A DNA stretch of 16,941 bases from an uncultured Clostridia bacterium (GTDB lineage Bacteria > Bacillota > Clostridia > Christensenellales > UBA1242). Below are positions 7,685 through 14,331 of this stretch, one piece after another. The stretch covers positions 1 through 16,941 of the forward strand of contig CAMYXB010000012.1 in the NCBI GenBank assembly GCA_947303145.1, read 5' to 3'. The position numbers were made by a program, and so were the translations under genes. The stretch's first letter is position 1. Each line of letters starts with the position of its first letter. Under the pieces are notes generated by a model that worked only from the letters and a program-made list of their open reading frames with translations, had not been told where the DNA came from and searched no databases.

Positions 7685-7773
7685 TTCCCTAGTTCCTCAA
7701 ATGCCTTCTTATGCTTAATGAGTATCCGTTTTGCTACTTCTTGAATTTTCTCATCAATACTTGTTTTTTTTAT
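7681..7773 (-). CDS. Short antitoxin-like ORF upstream of doc, apparent ATA start
   Basis: The frame that ends in ATGA at the doc start reads KKTSIDEKIQEVAKRILI and ends HKKAFEELGK. This is the kind of short amphipathic helix ending in AFEEL that I associate with small antitoxins encoded just before Fic/Doc genes. No ATG, GTG or TTG occurs in the frame. A GGAG site at 7781-7784 is followed, after seven bases, by ATA (7771-7773) where a start codon belongs, giving 30 residues. Either ATA is used as a weak start, or a former ATG has mutated and the antitoxin is impaired. It overlaps the end of the upstream 270-aa gene by 20 bases. Confidence 0.55.
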   Translation of the reverse strand: MKKTSIDEKIQEVAKRILIKHKKAFEELGK

Positions 7774-8566
7774 TTTCTTTCTCCTTTTGTTTATAATTAA
7801 AAATATGTTTATTATTTATTTCATTTTCCAATCGTTTTACAGAGAAGGAATCCATCGCCCGGCCTCCTGATAGCATTCCTCCATAAAAGATGGGGATGCC
7901 ATTAAAAGATGAATCGTCGTAAGTATTAACTTTATTGTCACATAAGCCATGAGAAATCATTGCACTGTTTATATAGATTAACTTGACAGTTTTTTTATGT
8001 TGTTCTAGATATTCAATGTGCATCTCAAGCATTTCACGATAATATGAGCTTTTTCCCTTGAATAATTTCTCAATTTCTTTTGAACTTGTTTCATGATAAT
8101 AAAACATATCACCTATGTAAATAGAATATTTTTTGTCTTTATTACTATTGTAGTAAGCGCTTATTTCATCTTTGCGTTTCTCTAAAGTCGTATTTTTATG
8201 TATTTTATCCTTAATCATGTTTTCATAAACATTACACCAGCCCCATTTAGCATCACTTCCAGTAATATTGTTCACAAATCTAAGGATTGGTCTGTAGTAA
8301 GTTGGATATGTCCAGCCATCAATTTCCTTTTCGTTATCAAGACAATATAAATATGGTAGTTTATTTTTTGCCCTATTCTTATCTTGCGTCGCGTCTTCAT
8401 CTTTTCCTGCAGGATTTAGCCCCATTATCAAGATACATTCTTCATCTTTATCATCATATACCTCAAAACCATTTATGGCCAATCGTTTCTTATTATTGGT
8501 ATCAATTTTTAACGCTCCTTTTGTTTTCACAACAAATTCATTTCCATTATTCATACCTTTTCTCAT
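7754..8566 (-). CDS. Uracil-DNA-glycosylase-like fold protein (tentative)
   Basis: A 270-residue soluble protein. The segment ECILIMGLNPAGKDED (about 43-58) resembles motif A of the uracil-DNA glycosylase superfamily (GxNPG). A second strand, VKLIYINSA (about 194-202), and the Gly-rich IFYGGMLSGGRAMD (about 226-239) lie near where motif B (usually HPS) would fall, but that histidine is not seen. The C-terminus is Lys/Asn-rich. The enzyme class is inference from motif A alone. Two ATGs are possible (8566 and 8554) and neither has a good ribosome site. It is the first gene of the minus-strand group that continues into the doc pair. It may be a defence or repair nuclease/glycosylase relative. 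Confidence 0.6.
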   Translation of the reverse strand: MRKGMNNGNEFVVKTKGALKIDTNNKKRLAINGFEVYDDKDEECILIMGLNPAGKDEDATQDKNRAKNKLPYLYCLDNEKEIDGWTYPTYYRPILRFVNNITGSDAKWGWCNVYENMIKDKIHKNTTLEKRKDEISAYYNSNKDKKYSIYIGDMFYYHETSSKEIEKLFKGKSSYYREMLEMHIEYLEQHKKTVKLIYINSAMISHGLCDNKVNTYDDSSFNGIPIFYGGMLSGGRAMDSFSVKRLENEINNKHIFNYKQKEKENKKNKY

Positions 8567-8648
8567 TGTATTTTTATCAATAATAATCTAACATTTTTGG
8601 ATTAAAATATCAAAGCACTTTTGACTTGAAAACATTGTAGCAAAGTCG

Positions 8649-8683
8649 ATGTCCTAAAAAACGGACATTGTGTGTTATATACT
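8649..8683 (+). promoter_or_regulatory. Regulon promoter/operator site 2 (perfect palindrome)
   Basis: ATGTCC (8649-8654) and GGACAT (8663-8668) form a perfect inverted repeat around eight bases (TAAAAAAC). Ten bases after GGACA comes TATACT (8678-8683), a good -10. The ATG of the 50-aa ORF follows at 8706. This copy has the A/T tract in the opposite orientation to the other sites, which suggests that the half-sites and not the tract are read. Confidence 0.75.
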
Positions 8684-8705
8684 ATGGCATAGTGGGGGTG
8701 TGAGT

Positions 8706-8858
8706 ATGGATTGTCTAGACATAGTGCACAATAAGAATTATCGATTGCTTGATAGGAAAAAGTATGTAAAGCAAAGGGCGATAGATAAATACAAAGAAAA
8801 ATGTAAAAAGGAGGCGTTAAAACTATTTGTAAAATACTTTGACAACTTGTGGTATTAG
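8706..8858 (+). CDS. Small basic protein, 50 aa
   Basis: An ORF starting at an ATG with GGGGGTG (8694-8700) five bases upstream and under regulon site 2. The product (MDCLDIVHNKNYRLL...) is rich in Lys/Arg and mostly helical, with a Lys-rich stretch KYKEKCKKEALKLF. No family is recognised. The promoter, ribosome site and position as first gene of the block support it as real; it could be a small regulator or nucleic-acid binder. An in-frame ATG at 8670 lies upstream of the -10 box and so is unlikely to be used. Confidence 0.6.
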   Translation: MDCLDIVHNKNYRLLDRKKYVKQRAIDKYKEKCKKEALKLFVKYFDNLWY

Positions 8859-8869
8859 ATTGATTTTTC

Positions 8870-8930
8870 ATAAAAAACGACAAAAAATTTATAAAAAATG
8901 CAAAAAAACTATAAAAAACGATTGTTTTTA
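8870..8930 (+). repeat. Three 20-21-bp A-rich tandem units before the 303-aa gene
   Basis: Units starting at 8870, 8891 and 8911 each begin ATAAAAAA followed by CG or TG, with 20-21 bp spacing, close to two helical turns. Phased A-tracts of this kind bend DNA. They lie directly upstream of the ribosome site of the 8956 gene, with a TTATAA (8937-8942) that could serve as -10. Confidence 0.55.
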
Positions 8931-8955
8931 GTGAGTTTATAAGGAGAAAAGTGAA

Positions 8956-9867
8956 ATGCCAAAGGGATTTGAATATAGAAGCAAAGAAGAAATGGAATAT
9001 AATTTCAGGTGGGTAAGAAAGCACTTTTACACTGATTTGATTAAGTTGTTTTTAGTAAAAGACATAGATGATTACAACGACTATAAATATAGTTTATTTG
9101 GGTGCTTTCACTCGTTAGATGTTTTGAAAAAAGATAAAGACGTTTCAACTGGAGAGTATATCAAGAATACTTTGCTAAACCTTGGTGATTTGCAAGGCGA
9201 AATAGATATAGCAGTTGATTGGTATAACAAAAGGAACCAAACTTTGTTCAAGTGGAGTGAACCTTATGTTAAGATTGGCAGATTTTATTATGAAAAAGAA
9301 GATGTGATATATCCATCAGATATTACTATTGATTTTATTGACATAGATGAATTCACAAAGTTCGCCACGCTCTATATAGATTGGCTAATTGGCGAGTTAA
9401 TTCAAAATGATGATGCTTCGTTTTATAGGGTTAGCAAAAAGATTGATGAACTTTTGGGTTGGGATGTAAAGTTTGAGTATGACAGAAAGAAAGCCCTAAA
9501 AGAAGCGGAAGAAAATAGATTCAATCAAGCGATAGATATAGAACTTCTATATAATGATTGTGAAAAGACGCTTGGTATCCATTTTATTGAATTGTTTCAC
9601 AAAATATATATAAAGGAAGAAGGGATTAACATAGAAGAAACGATAAATGAGATGCAGTATCTGTTTGATTATATAAAGAGAATTGGCCATACAAACAATA
9701 AAGAACCTTTGCTTAATGTAGAAATAAATGATGCATTCTTGACGGCATGGTCTTCACCAGAAGATTATGTAGAAATGGATAGGGAGGAGATAATGAAATA
9801 CGACAAGTTTTGCACATATCTCTTGTGCTACGAATCTGTATCTAAGGCATTTGAACTGATAAAGTAA
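8956..9867 (+). CDS. Hypothetical protein, 303 aa
   Basis: Not recognised. The protein is acidic, rich in Tyr, Phe and Trp, and soluble, with no signal or membrane segments. The N-terminal half has MEYNFRWVRKHFYTDLIKLF and the middle IDFIDIDEFTKFATLYIDWLIGELI. A Lys/Glu-rich helix follows at about 175-195. No catalytic motif is evident. AAGGAGAAAA precedes the ATG. The gene lies 97 bases after the 50-aa ORF and could be read from regulon site 2 or from its own A-tract promoter. It is followed by regulon site 3, so it sits inside the co-regulated block. Its role cannot be stated. Confidence 0.75.
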   Translation: MPKGFEYRSKEEMEYNFRWVRKHFYTDLIKLFLVKDIDDYNDYKYSLFGCFHSLDVLKKDKDVSTGEYIKNTLLNLGDLQGEIDIAVDWYNKRNQTLFKWSEPYVKIGRFYYEKEDVIYPSDITIDFIDIDEFTKFATLYIDWLIGELIQNDDASFYRVSKKIDELLGWDVKFEYDRKKALKEAEENRFNQAIDIELLYNDCEKTLGIHFIELFHKIYIKEEGINIEETINEMQYLFDYIKRIGHTNNKEPLLNVEINDAFLTAWSSPEDYVEMDREEIMKYDKFCTYLLCYESVSKAFELIK

Positions 9868-9871
9868 TTTA

Positions 9872-9905
9872 TGCCCGTTTTTTAGGACATAGTGAGTTGT
9901 ATTAT
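9872..9905 (+). promoter_or_regulatory. Regulon promoter/operator site 3
   Basis: TGCCC (9872-9876), eight bases GTTTTTTA, GGACA (9885-9889), ten bases, then TATTAT (9900-9905). The core from TGCCC to GGACAT is identical to site 1. The ATG of the DnaB-like gene is at 9926, preceded by TAAGGAGAA. Confidence 0.75.
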
Positions 9906-9925
9906 ATTTCATAAGGAGAAAAAAT

Positions 9926-10735
9926 ATGGAAGAGAACAAATACATAAATACAGGATTTGCAGAACTTGATGAATTATTAAATGGTGGAATGAGGAGAGGT
10001 GATTTAGTTTTAATCTCGTCAAGGCCGGCAATAGGAAAAACAACTTTGGTGATGAATATTCTCGCTAATGCTGGGATAGACAGTGATAAAACTTGTGTTT
10101 TCTATTCTATAGATACACCAAAAGAAGAATTGGCAGAAAAAATGCTTTGTGCTGTTTCTGGAGTCAGTTTCTTCAAAATACGAAATGGCGAATTGACATA
10201 TAGCGATTTGAAAAATATTCATGAAGCAAAAAGCAAAATAGACAAAAGTAGAATTAACATATTATACAGCGAAACATTATCAGATGAAGAGGTCATTGAA
10301 GAATGTAGAAAAATGAAAAGAGAACAAGGACTTGACCTTGTCGTGATAGATTTTTGTGAGCTTATGACAACCACAGATCCAGAAGGGGAAATGAGCCGCT
10401 CTCTAATGTGTGGTGCCATTGCACGAAGACTAAATGAACTAGCGAAGGAACTAGATATTGCGGTTGTTTTAATTAGTCAATTGTCAAGAGATGTTGAAGA
10501 AAGGGCAGATCATAGGCCAATTCTTTCAGATTTAAGAGGAGGTGTATCACTAGAAGATAACGCTGACACCATAGTATTTATTTATAATCCAGATGTTTAT
10601 GAAAGAGATTATTCGTCAAGGCAGGGAGTTATAGAATTGATTGTCGCAAAGAATAAGCATGGCGAGAATGGAATAGCAAAACTAAAATTTGTGCGAGAAT
10701 GTTTGAAATTTGAAAACTTTAATAATAAAGATTAA
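9926..10735 (+). CDS. Stand-alone DnaB-type (SF4) ATPase/helicase domain
   Basis: The 269 residues correspond to the C-terminal ATPase domain of replicative helicase DnaB without its N-terminal domain or linker. Walker A is SSRPAIGKTT (31-40; DnaB has ARPSMGKT), Walker B is LDLVVIDFCELM (136-147), and the strand with the sensor Gln is VVLISQLSRDVEERADHRP (180-198). SDLRGGVSLEDNADTIVFIY (201-220) and IVAKNKHGENG complete the DnaB signature. All ATPase residues appear intact. Without the N-terminal collar it is unlikely to be the housekeeping helicase; a KaiC/RadA-like or DNA-loading role is possible. It is under regulon site 3 and 34 bases ahead of the FtsK-like gene, so the two are probably co-transcribed. 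Confidence 0.88.
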   Translation: MEENKYINTGFAELDELLNGGMRRGDLVLISSRPAIGKTTLVMNILANAGIDSDKTCVFYSIDTPKEELAEKMLCAVSGVSFFKIRNGELTYSDLKNIHEAKSKIDKSRINILYSETLSDEEVIEECRKMKREQGLDLVVIDFCELMTTTDPEGEMSRSLMCGAIARRLNELAKELDIAVVLISQLSRDVEERADHRPILSDLRGGVSLEDNADTIVFIYNPDVYERDYSSRQGVIELIVAKNKHGENGIAKLKFVRECLKFENFNNKD

Positions 10736-10769
10736 AAAAGTGTTTTTATATTTCAAAAGGAGAAAAAAT

Positions 10770-12527
10770 ATGGAAGAAGTTATGTTAAAAGATATGTTGT
10801 CAGGGCTCAAAAAATGCGATTTCAAAGATTCCGTTGTCCCTATGGGGATAAACGAAAACGGAAAGTATGTTTATGAGAACTTTGCCAAAATGAACAATAC
10901 TTTTATTGTTGGTAGCACCAATAGTGGCAAAACGGTGTTCATGCACAACTTGGCTTTGTCCCTCATAAATCAACTAGATTCAAGCAAGGTTGATCTAGTT
11001 ATAATTGATCCAAAAATGGTAGAATTTGACATTTTTAAGCAGAAAAAATACAATTATTTCGCAAAAATTGAAGAAATTTCTTTATTTTTTCGAGAATTAA
11101 ATAAGGAATTAGAGAGAAGGCAAGCATTGTTTGATGAGTGCAAAGTAAAAAGTTTTGAAGAATACAACGCAATAAACGGAAGCCATGACAAGAGATTAAA
11201 ACATATCGTTGTTCTTATTGATGAATGTGCTGATATTGTTCTACAAAAAAGCGATTTTTATGAAATTTTTACCGATTTTTTGCAAAAAAGTGAAAAATTT
11301 GGTGTATTTTTTGTAATTTCAACGCAACGTATTAGTTTATTTGAAAAAGATTTTGTCAAGTTATTTACTTCGCATTTAGTATTTAGATTGAGCGAACAGA
11401 AGAATAGTGAGTTGTTTTTATCCCCCACCAATGATATGCTTTTAGAAAAAAAAGGTGATGCCGTAGTTTCAATTGGAGATAATTCTTACAAAGTTCAAAC
11501 GCCATTTATTTCTTATCAAGAATTGGGAGAGATGCTTAAAGAAAATGATGGCGAAAAGTTTTGCACACTAAATTGCGAGCATGTAGAATCAAATAATGTT
11601 TCGCCAAAAATGATTCTATTAAATGCCACAAAAGAACCACTTGAGAGTGAGTTGTCGAAGTATATTTTCTTATATGATAATACACATAGCGAAGATTTGT
11701 TTAGTAGAGAAGATTTGAAAGATTGTCGCTCTATTATTGTCCTTTGCAAAGAGAGTGAGAATATAGATGATGAGAATATTAAGTGCATTACATGCAAAGC
11801 ACAAACAGAAAAATTAGAAGTTATTTATATGCTTACAAAAGACAAACAAATGGACGAAGTAATATCATTATGCAACGAATTGGCTAGTATGCTGTATGAG
11901 CCTTCGATAATAAATATAGAAGAAGACGATATAATTGGTGGTGGAACAATAGTTGATGGCTTTGTTGTGGAGAGAAATGACAAGGTGGATTTTCTAAAGA
12001 AATATCTAGATACACTTGAAAAGTATATAAAGAAAAATAAAGACACCGCTAGAATTATTGTATCAATATGCGGTGGCTATAATAATCTTCTTGATAAAGT
12101 AATGGACTATGTCAATTTGATGCAGAAACTTATTCCAGAAGATGTAGGTGTCGTTTTTGGCTTGAATGCTAATGATGAAGGAGAAAGTATCAACAAAATT
12201 ACTGTTTTATTTCAAACAGGTGGTGAGAGAAAAAGATTAGAATCTACTATGGCAAAATCAAATGAACATATAGAAGCAGTTGAGTCAAGTAAAGAATCCC
12301 ATGATAGCCAGTATTACAAATCTAGAATAGAAGCGTTTTGCAAAAATGATGTCGTATCAGGCTCTCTTATTCAAAGGTATTTTAGCGTTGGCTTCCACAC
12401 CGCTTGTGAACTTATTGACAAATGGGAAGAAAGTGGAATTGTAAAAACAGAAGAAAAAATTCGCAGGGTGCTAGATAAAGAGAAGCTGAGAGAAAGCTTA
12501 TACGAATTTTTCAAAAATAAATTGTAA
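10770..12527 (+). CDS. Soluble FtsK/SpoIIIE-type DNA translocase with FtsK-gamma-like domain
   Basis: A protein of 585 residues from the ATG at 10770, which has AAAAGGAGAA upstream. An in-frame ATG at 10710 lies inside the preceding gene and lacks a ribosome site. Walker A is GSTNSGKT (48-55), followed by the FtsK-typical VIIDPKMVEF (77-86), then Walker B HIVVLIDECAD (145-155) and the sensor STQR (about 181-184). Residues about 270-500 are not recognised. The C-terminus (VSGSLIQRYFSVGFHTACELIDKWEESGIV) strongly resembles the DNA-reading winged helix FtsK-gamma. The membrane domain of true FtsK is missing, and there are no transmembrane segments. The protein should be a cytoplasmic hexameric double-strand DNA pump with sequence recognition. 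Related motors occur in conjugative elements, but no transfer genes are seen here. Confidence 0.88.
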   Translation: MEEVMLKDMLSGLKKCDFKDSVVPMGINENGKYVYENFAKMNNTFIVGSTNSGKTVFMHNLALSLINQLDSSKVDLVIIDPKMVEFDIFKQKKYNYFAKIEEISLFFRELNKELERRQALFDECKVKSFEEYNAINGSHDKRLKHIVVLIDECADIVLQKSDFYEIFTDFLQKSEKFGVFFVISTQRISLFEKDFVKLFTSHLVFRLSEQKNSELFLSPTNDMLLEKKGDAVVSIGDNSYKVQTPFISYQELGEMLKENDGEKFCTLNCEHVESNNVSPKMILLNATKEPLESELSKYIFLYDNTHSEDLFSREDLKDCRSIIVLCKESENIDDENIKCITCKAQTEKLEVIYMLTKDKQMDEVISLCNELASMLYEPSIINIEEDDIIGGGTIVDGFVVERNDKVDFLKKYLDTLEKYIKKNKDTARIIVSICGGYNNLLDKVMDYVNLMQKLIPEDVGVVFGLNANDEGESINKITVLFQTGGERKRLESTMAKSNEHIEAVESSKESHDSQYYKSRIEAFCKNDVVSGSLIQRYFSVGFHTACELIDKWEESGIVKTEEKIRRVLDKEKLRESLYEFFKNKL

Positions 12528-12534
12528 AATAGTT

Positions 12535-12568
12535 GAGAATGTGCATTTTTATGGACATTCTCTTTTTT
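12535..12568 (+). terminator. Terminator hairpin overlapping the next operator
   Basis: Twelve-bp stem (12535-12546 with 12551-12562, one G-G mismatch), loop TTTT, then six T (12563-12568). It starts seven bases after the FtsK-like stop codon. The upper part of the stem is also regulon half-site pair 4, and the T run merges with the -10 box of the next promoter. Confidence 0.75.
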
Positions 12569-12573
12569 ATAAT
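12540..12573 (+). promoter_or_regulatory. Regulon promoter/operator site 4
   Basis: TGTGC (12540-12544), eight bases ATTTTTAT, GGACA (12553-12557), ten bases, then a consensus -10 TATAAT (12568-12573). ACAAGGAGGGA and the ATG at 12598 follow. The palindrome extends outward to GAGAATGT/ACATTCTC, longer than at other sites, because it doubles as a terminator stem. Confidence 0.75.
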
Positions 12574-12597
12574 ATAGTCATACAAGGAGGGAATAGT

Positions 12598-14043
12598 ATG
12601 GAAACATTAAACGGAACAATTAAGCAATTAGTAAAGACAGAGGAACTTGCTAAAGGCGGAATCAATTTGACCATTGATTCAAAGATGAATATTTGGAGCA
12701 GGAATATATCAAAGATAGATAATATCTTTGCACTTGTTCTAAATATGCTGAAAGAACAAAGATTGATAGCGGAGGGAATAGAGGAACACTCACTTCTTCG
12801 TCCAAGGGATTTTGACAAATCAAAGGTGGTTTTGTTTGCAAAAAACAAGGATTTTTTTGACAATCTCAATCTACCAAAGGAACTATTGATGGGCGAAAGG
12901 TTGCTCGGCGAAGGGGACGAAGAGCTATTGAATTATCTTTTAGAGAACATTATAGATAATGCCAGAACGGCTTATGATAGGAATTTGTCAACCATAGATA
13001 GATATGAGAGCGATAATTCAATAGACGAAGAAACCAAAGACAAGCTAGCAGTATTTTATAGCGATTATAACGCTCATTACAAAAAGCCGTATATCTTTGT
13101 GATGATTGAAGATATTTCAATGCTCAAGAATACCAAGACAATAGAACTTCTCAAAAAGATGTTTGAACTAGGACGTTCCAAGAATATTGTATGCTATCTT
13201 GGCTCTATTATAGATGGCGATTTTGAATTTTTAAGTCAATTCGCAACTGCCAATATCACGCTAGTTGACAAGATGAGCGAGAGCGACAGAGAAGCGTGGT
13301 ATTTGGTCAATTCTTTTGGTCTAGGGGATTTGACTAAACTAGACATAATGAACGACGAGGACTACTTGTGCTTAAAGGGTAATCTCTTTGACCAAGGCAG
13401 AGGCTATGGCATAAAGCCATATATCTTGACAATACGAGAATACGAGAAGGAAAATGTCCTGCCACCTGTAAATAAAAGGGATTATGTCGTAAGAAAAGTA
13501 GATGTATATAACGAGGATTTTTCCCTTCTTAATACATTTCCAAATGAACTAGCGGAATATAGATACAGCCTTCAAGATGAAACAATCAAATACATGGCTA
13601 ATTTTAGCGATCTCAGGCGAATAGTCGTGAGGGATATTAAGACTCTTGTCACCGATTATCTAGAGTTTGACACAGTTGATAATTATGATATTTTGCTCTT
13701 TTTAAGCGATAATTTAACCAAATTCAAAAATGAATTTAACTATAGAATGGGCGAATATATTAGTGCCGACAGAGTGAGAAATCGCAATCTTAGGATAGAA
13801 AGATGCTTTTCTCTAGGCAGGAATATGGAAATTATAGAATACATCAAGTTAAGGCAAGATGATAGCAAGATAGAGTATGATTGGCAGATAAATGCGGTAA
13901 TTCTAGCAAAGACCATTATGGACTTATGGAATAGTCAAAATGACGAGAACAAAATCTCAAAATTTCATTTCTACAAGTATCCAAAAGAGTATAGAAAAAA
14001 ATACGGCTATAATGACGAATGGTCTAGCCAAGATTTGATGTAA
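12598..14043 (+). CDS. FtsK-like pseudo-ATPase lacking Walker A
   Basis: A protein of 481 residues from the ATG at 12598, which follows AAGGAGGG; an in-frame ATG at 12541 lies within the operator and is rejected. The N-terminal half follows the FtsK-like neighbour by eye: KSKVVLFAKNKDFF (75-88) for the VIIDPK strand, a long charged helix (108-160), Walker-B-like PYIFVMIEDISML (164-176), then RSKNIVCYLGSI and FATANITLVDKMSE (about 193-229) where the motor has FGVFFVISTQR and LFTSHLVFRLSE. No GxxxxGK[ST] exists anywhere, so it should not bind ATP through a P-loop. The C-terminal 230 residues are unknown and rich in Tyr, Arg and Asp. It may be an inactive subunit or adaptor of the 10770 motor. 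The homology is proposed from motif order and is not proven. Confidence 0.65.
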   Translation: METLNGTIKQLVKTEELAKGGINLTIDSKMNIWSRNISKIDNIFALVLNMLKEQRLIAEGIEEHSLLRPRDFDKSKVVLFAKNKDFFDNLNLPKELLMGERLLGEGDEELLNYLLENIIDNARTAYDRNLSTIDRYESDNSIDEETKDKLAVFYSDYNAHYKKPYIFVMIEDISMLKNTKTIELLKKMFELGRSKNIVCYLGSIIDGDFEFLSQFATANITLVDKMSESDREAWYLVNSFGLGDLTKLDIMNDEDYLCLKGNLFDQGRGYGIKPYILTIREYEKENVLPPVNKRDYVVRKVDVYNEDFSLLNTFPNELAEYRYSLQDETIKYMANFSDLRRIVVRDIKTLVTDYLEFDTVDNYDILLFLSDNLTKFKNEFNYRMGEYISADRVRNRNLRIERCFSLGRNMEIIEYIKLRQDDSKIEYDWQINAVILAKTIMDLWNSQNDENKISKFHFYKYPKEYRKKYGYNDEWSSQDLM

Positions 14044-14111
14044 TGAGAAATAATAATACTTAAAATACTGCTTATAACATTCTAAAATGGCTTAAAACAA
14101 AAAGTATTAAA

Positions 14112-14145
14112 TGACCTTTTTTATGGACATATAATGCCTTAATAT
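14112..14145 (+). promoter_or_regulatory. Regulon promoter/operator site 5
   Basis: TGACC (14112-14116), eight bases TTTTTTAT, GGACA (14125-14129), ten bases, then a -10-like TAATAT (14140-14145). AAGGAGGG (14154-14161) follows, and the start-codon position 41 bases after the core is ATA at 14170, the same distance as at site 4. The other 68 bases between the 12598 gene's stop and this site hold no evident gene. Confidence 0.7.
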
Positions 14146-14169
14146 GTAGTTGTAAGGAGGGAAAAATAT

Positions 14170-14331
14170 ATATCACAAGATGAAACTCACAATGGTCTTG
14201 TAAAATCAGTTCGGAATAAGAATAGAAAGAAAGTCAATTCTAAATCCAAACGAAAACAAATTCATAAAATCACAATTGAAGTAATAGTTGAGCCAAAAGA
14301 AGATAACAAAGGAGAGAAAAATGGAAAATAA
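14170..14331 (+). CDS. Small basic protein, 53 aa, apparent ATA start
   Basis: An open frame runs from the in-frame stop at 14140 to TAA at 14329 and contains no ATG, GTG or TTG. ATA at 14170 lies eight bases after a strong AAGGAGGG site, giving (M)SQDETHNGLVKSV..., a highly basic middle (RNKNRKKVNSKSKRKQ), then ITIEVIVEP. The stop overlaps the FtsH-like start by 11 bases, typical of translational coupling. The promoter, leader length and ribosome site match the other genes of the regulon, so this looks like a real gene with an unusual or mutated start codon. It could be a nucleic-acid-binding peptide or an adaptor for the protease. No family is recognised. Confidence 0.55.
   Translation: MSQDETHNGLVKSVRNKNRKKVNSKSKRKQIHKITIEVIVEPKEDNKGEKNGK

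Noticed and set aside
8602..9024. 140-aa minus-strand open frame rich in Phe, Leu and Ser
   Set aside because: It is antisense to the 50-aa ORF and the start of the 303-aa gene, has no ribosome site, and its hydrophobic composition is what A-rich coding DNA gives when read backwards.
10710..10769. Twenty extra N-terminal residues for the FtsK-like protein
   Set aside because: That ATG is inside the preceding gene and has no ribosome site; AAAAGGAGAA stands in front of the ATG at 10770.
12541..12597. Start at 12541 for the FtsK-like pseudo-ATPase
   Set aside because: It would begin inside the operator and upstream of the -10 box; the ATG at 12598 has a strong ribosome site.
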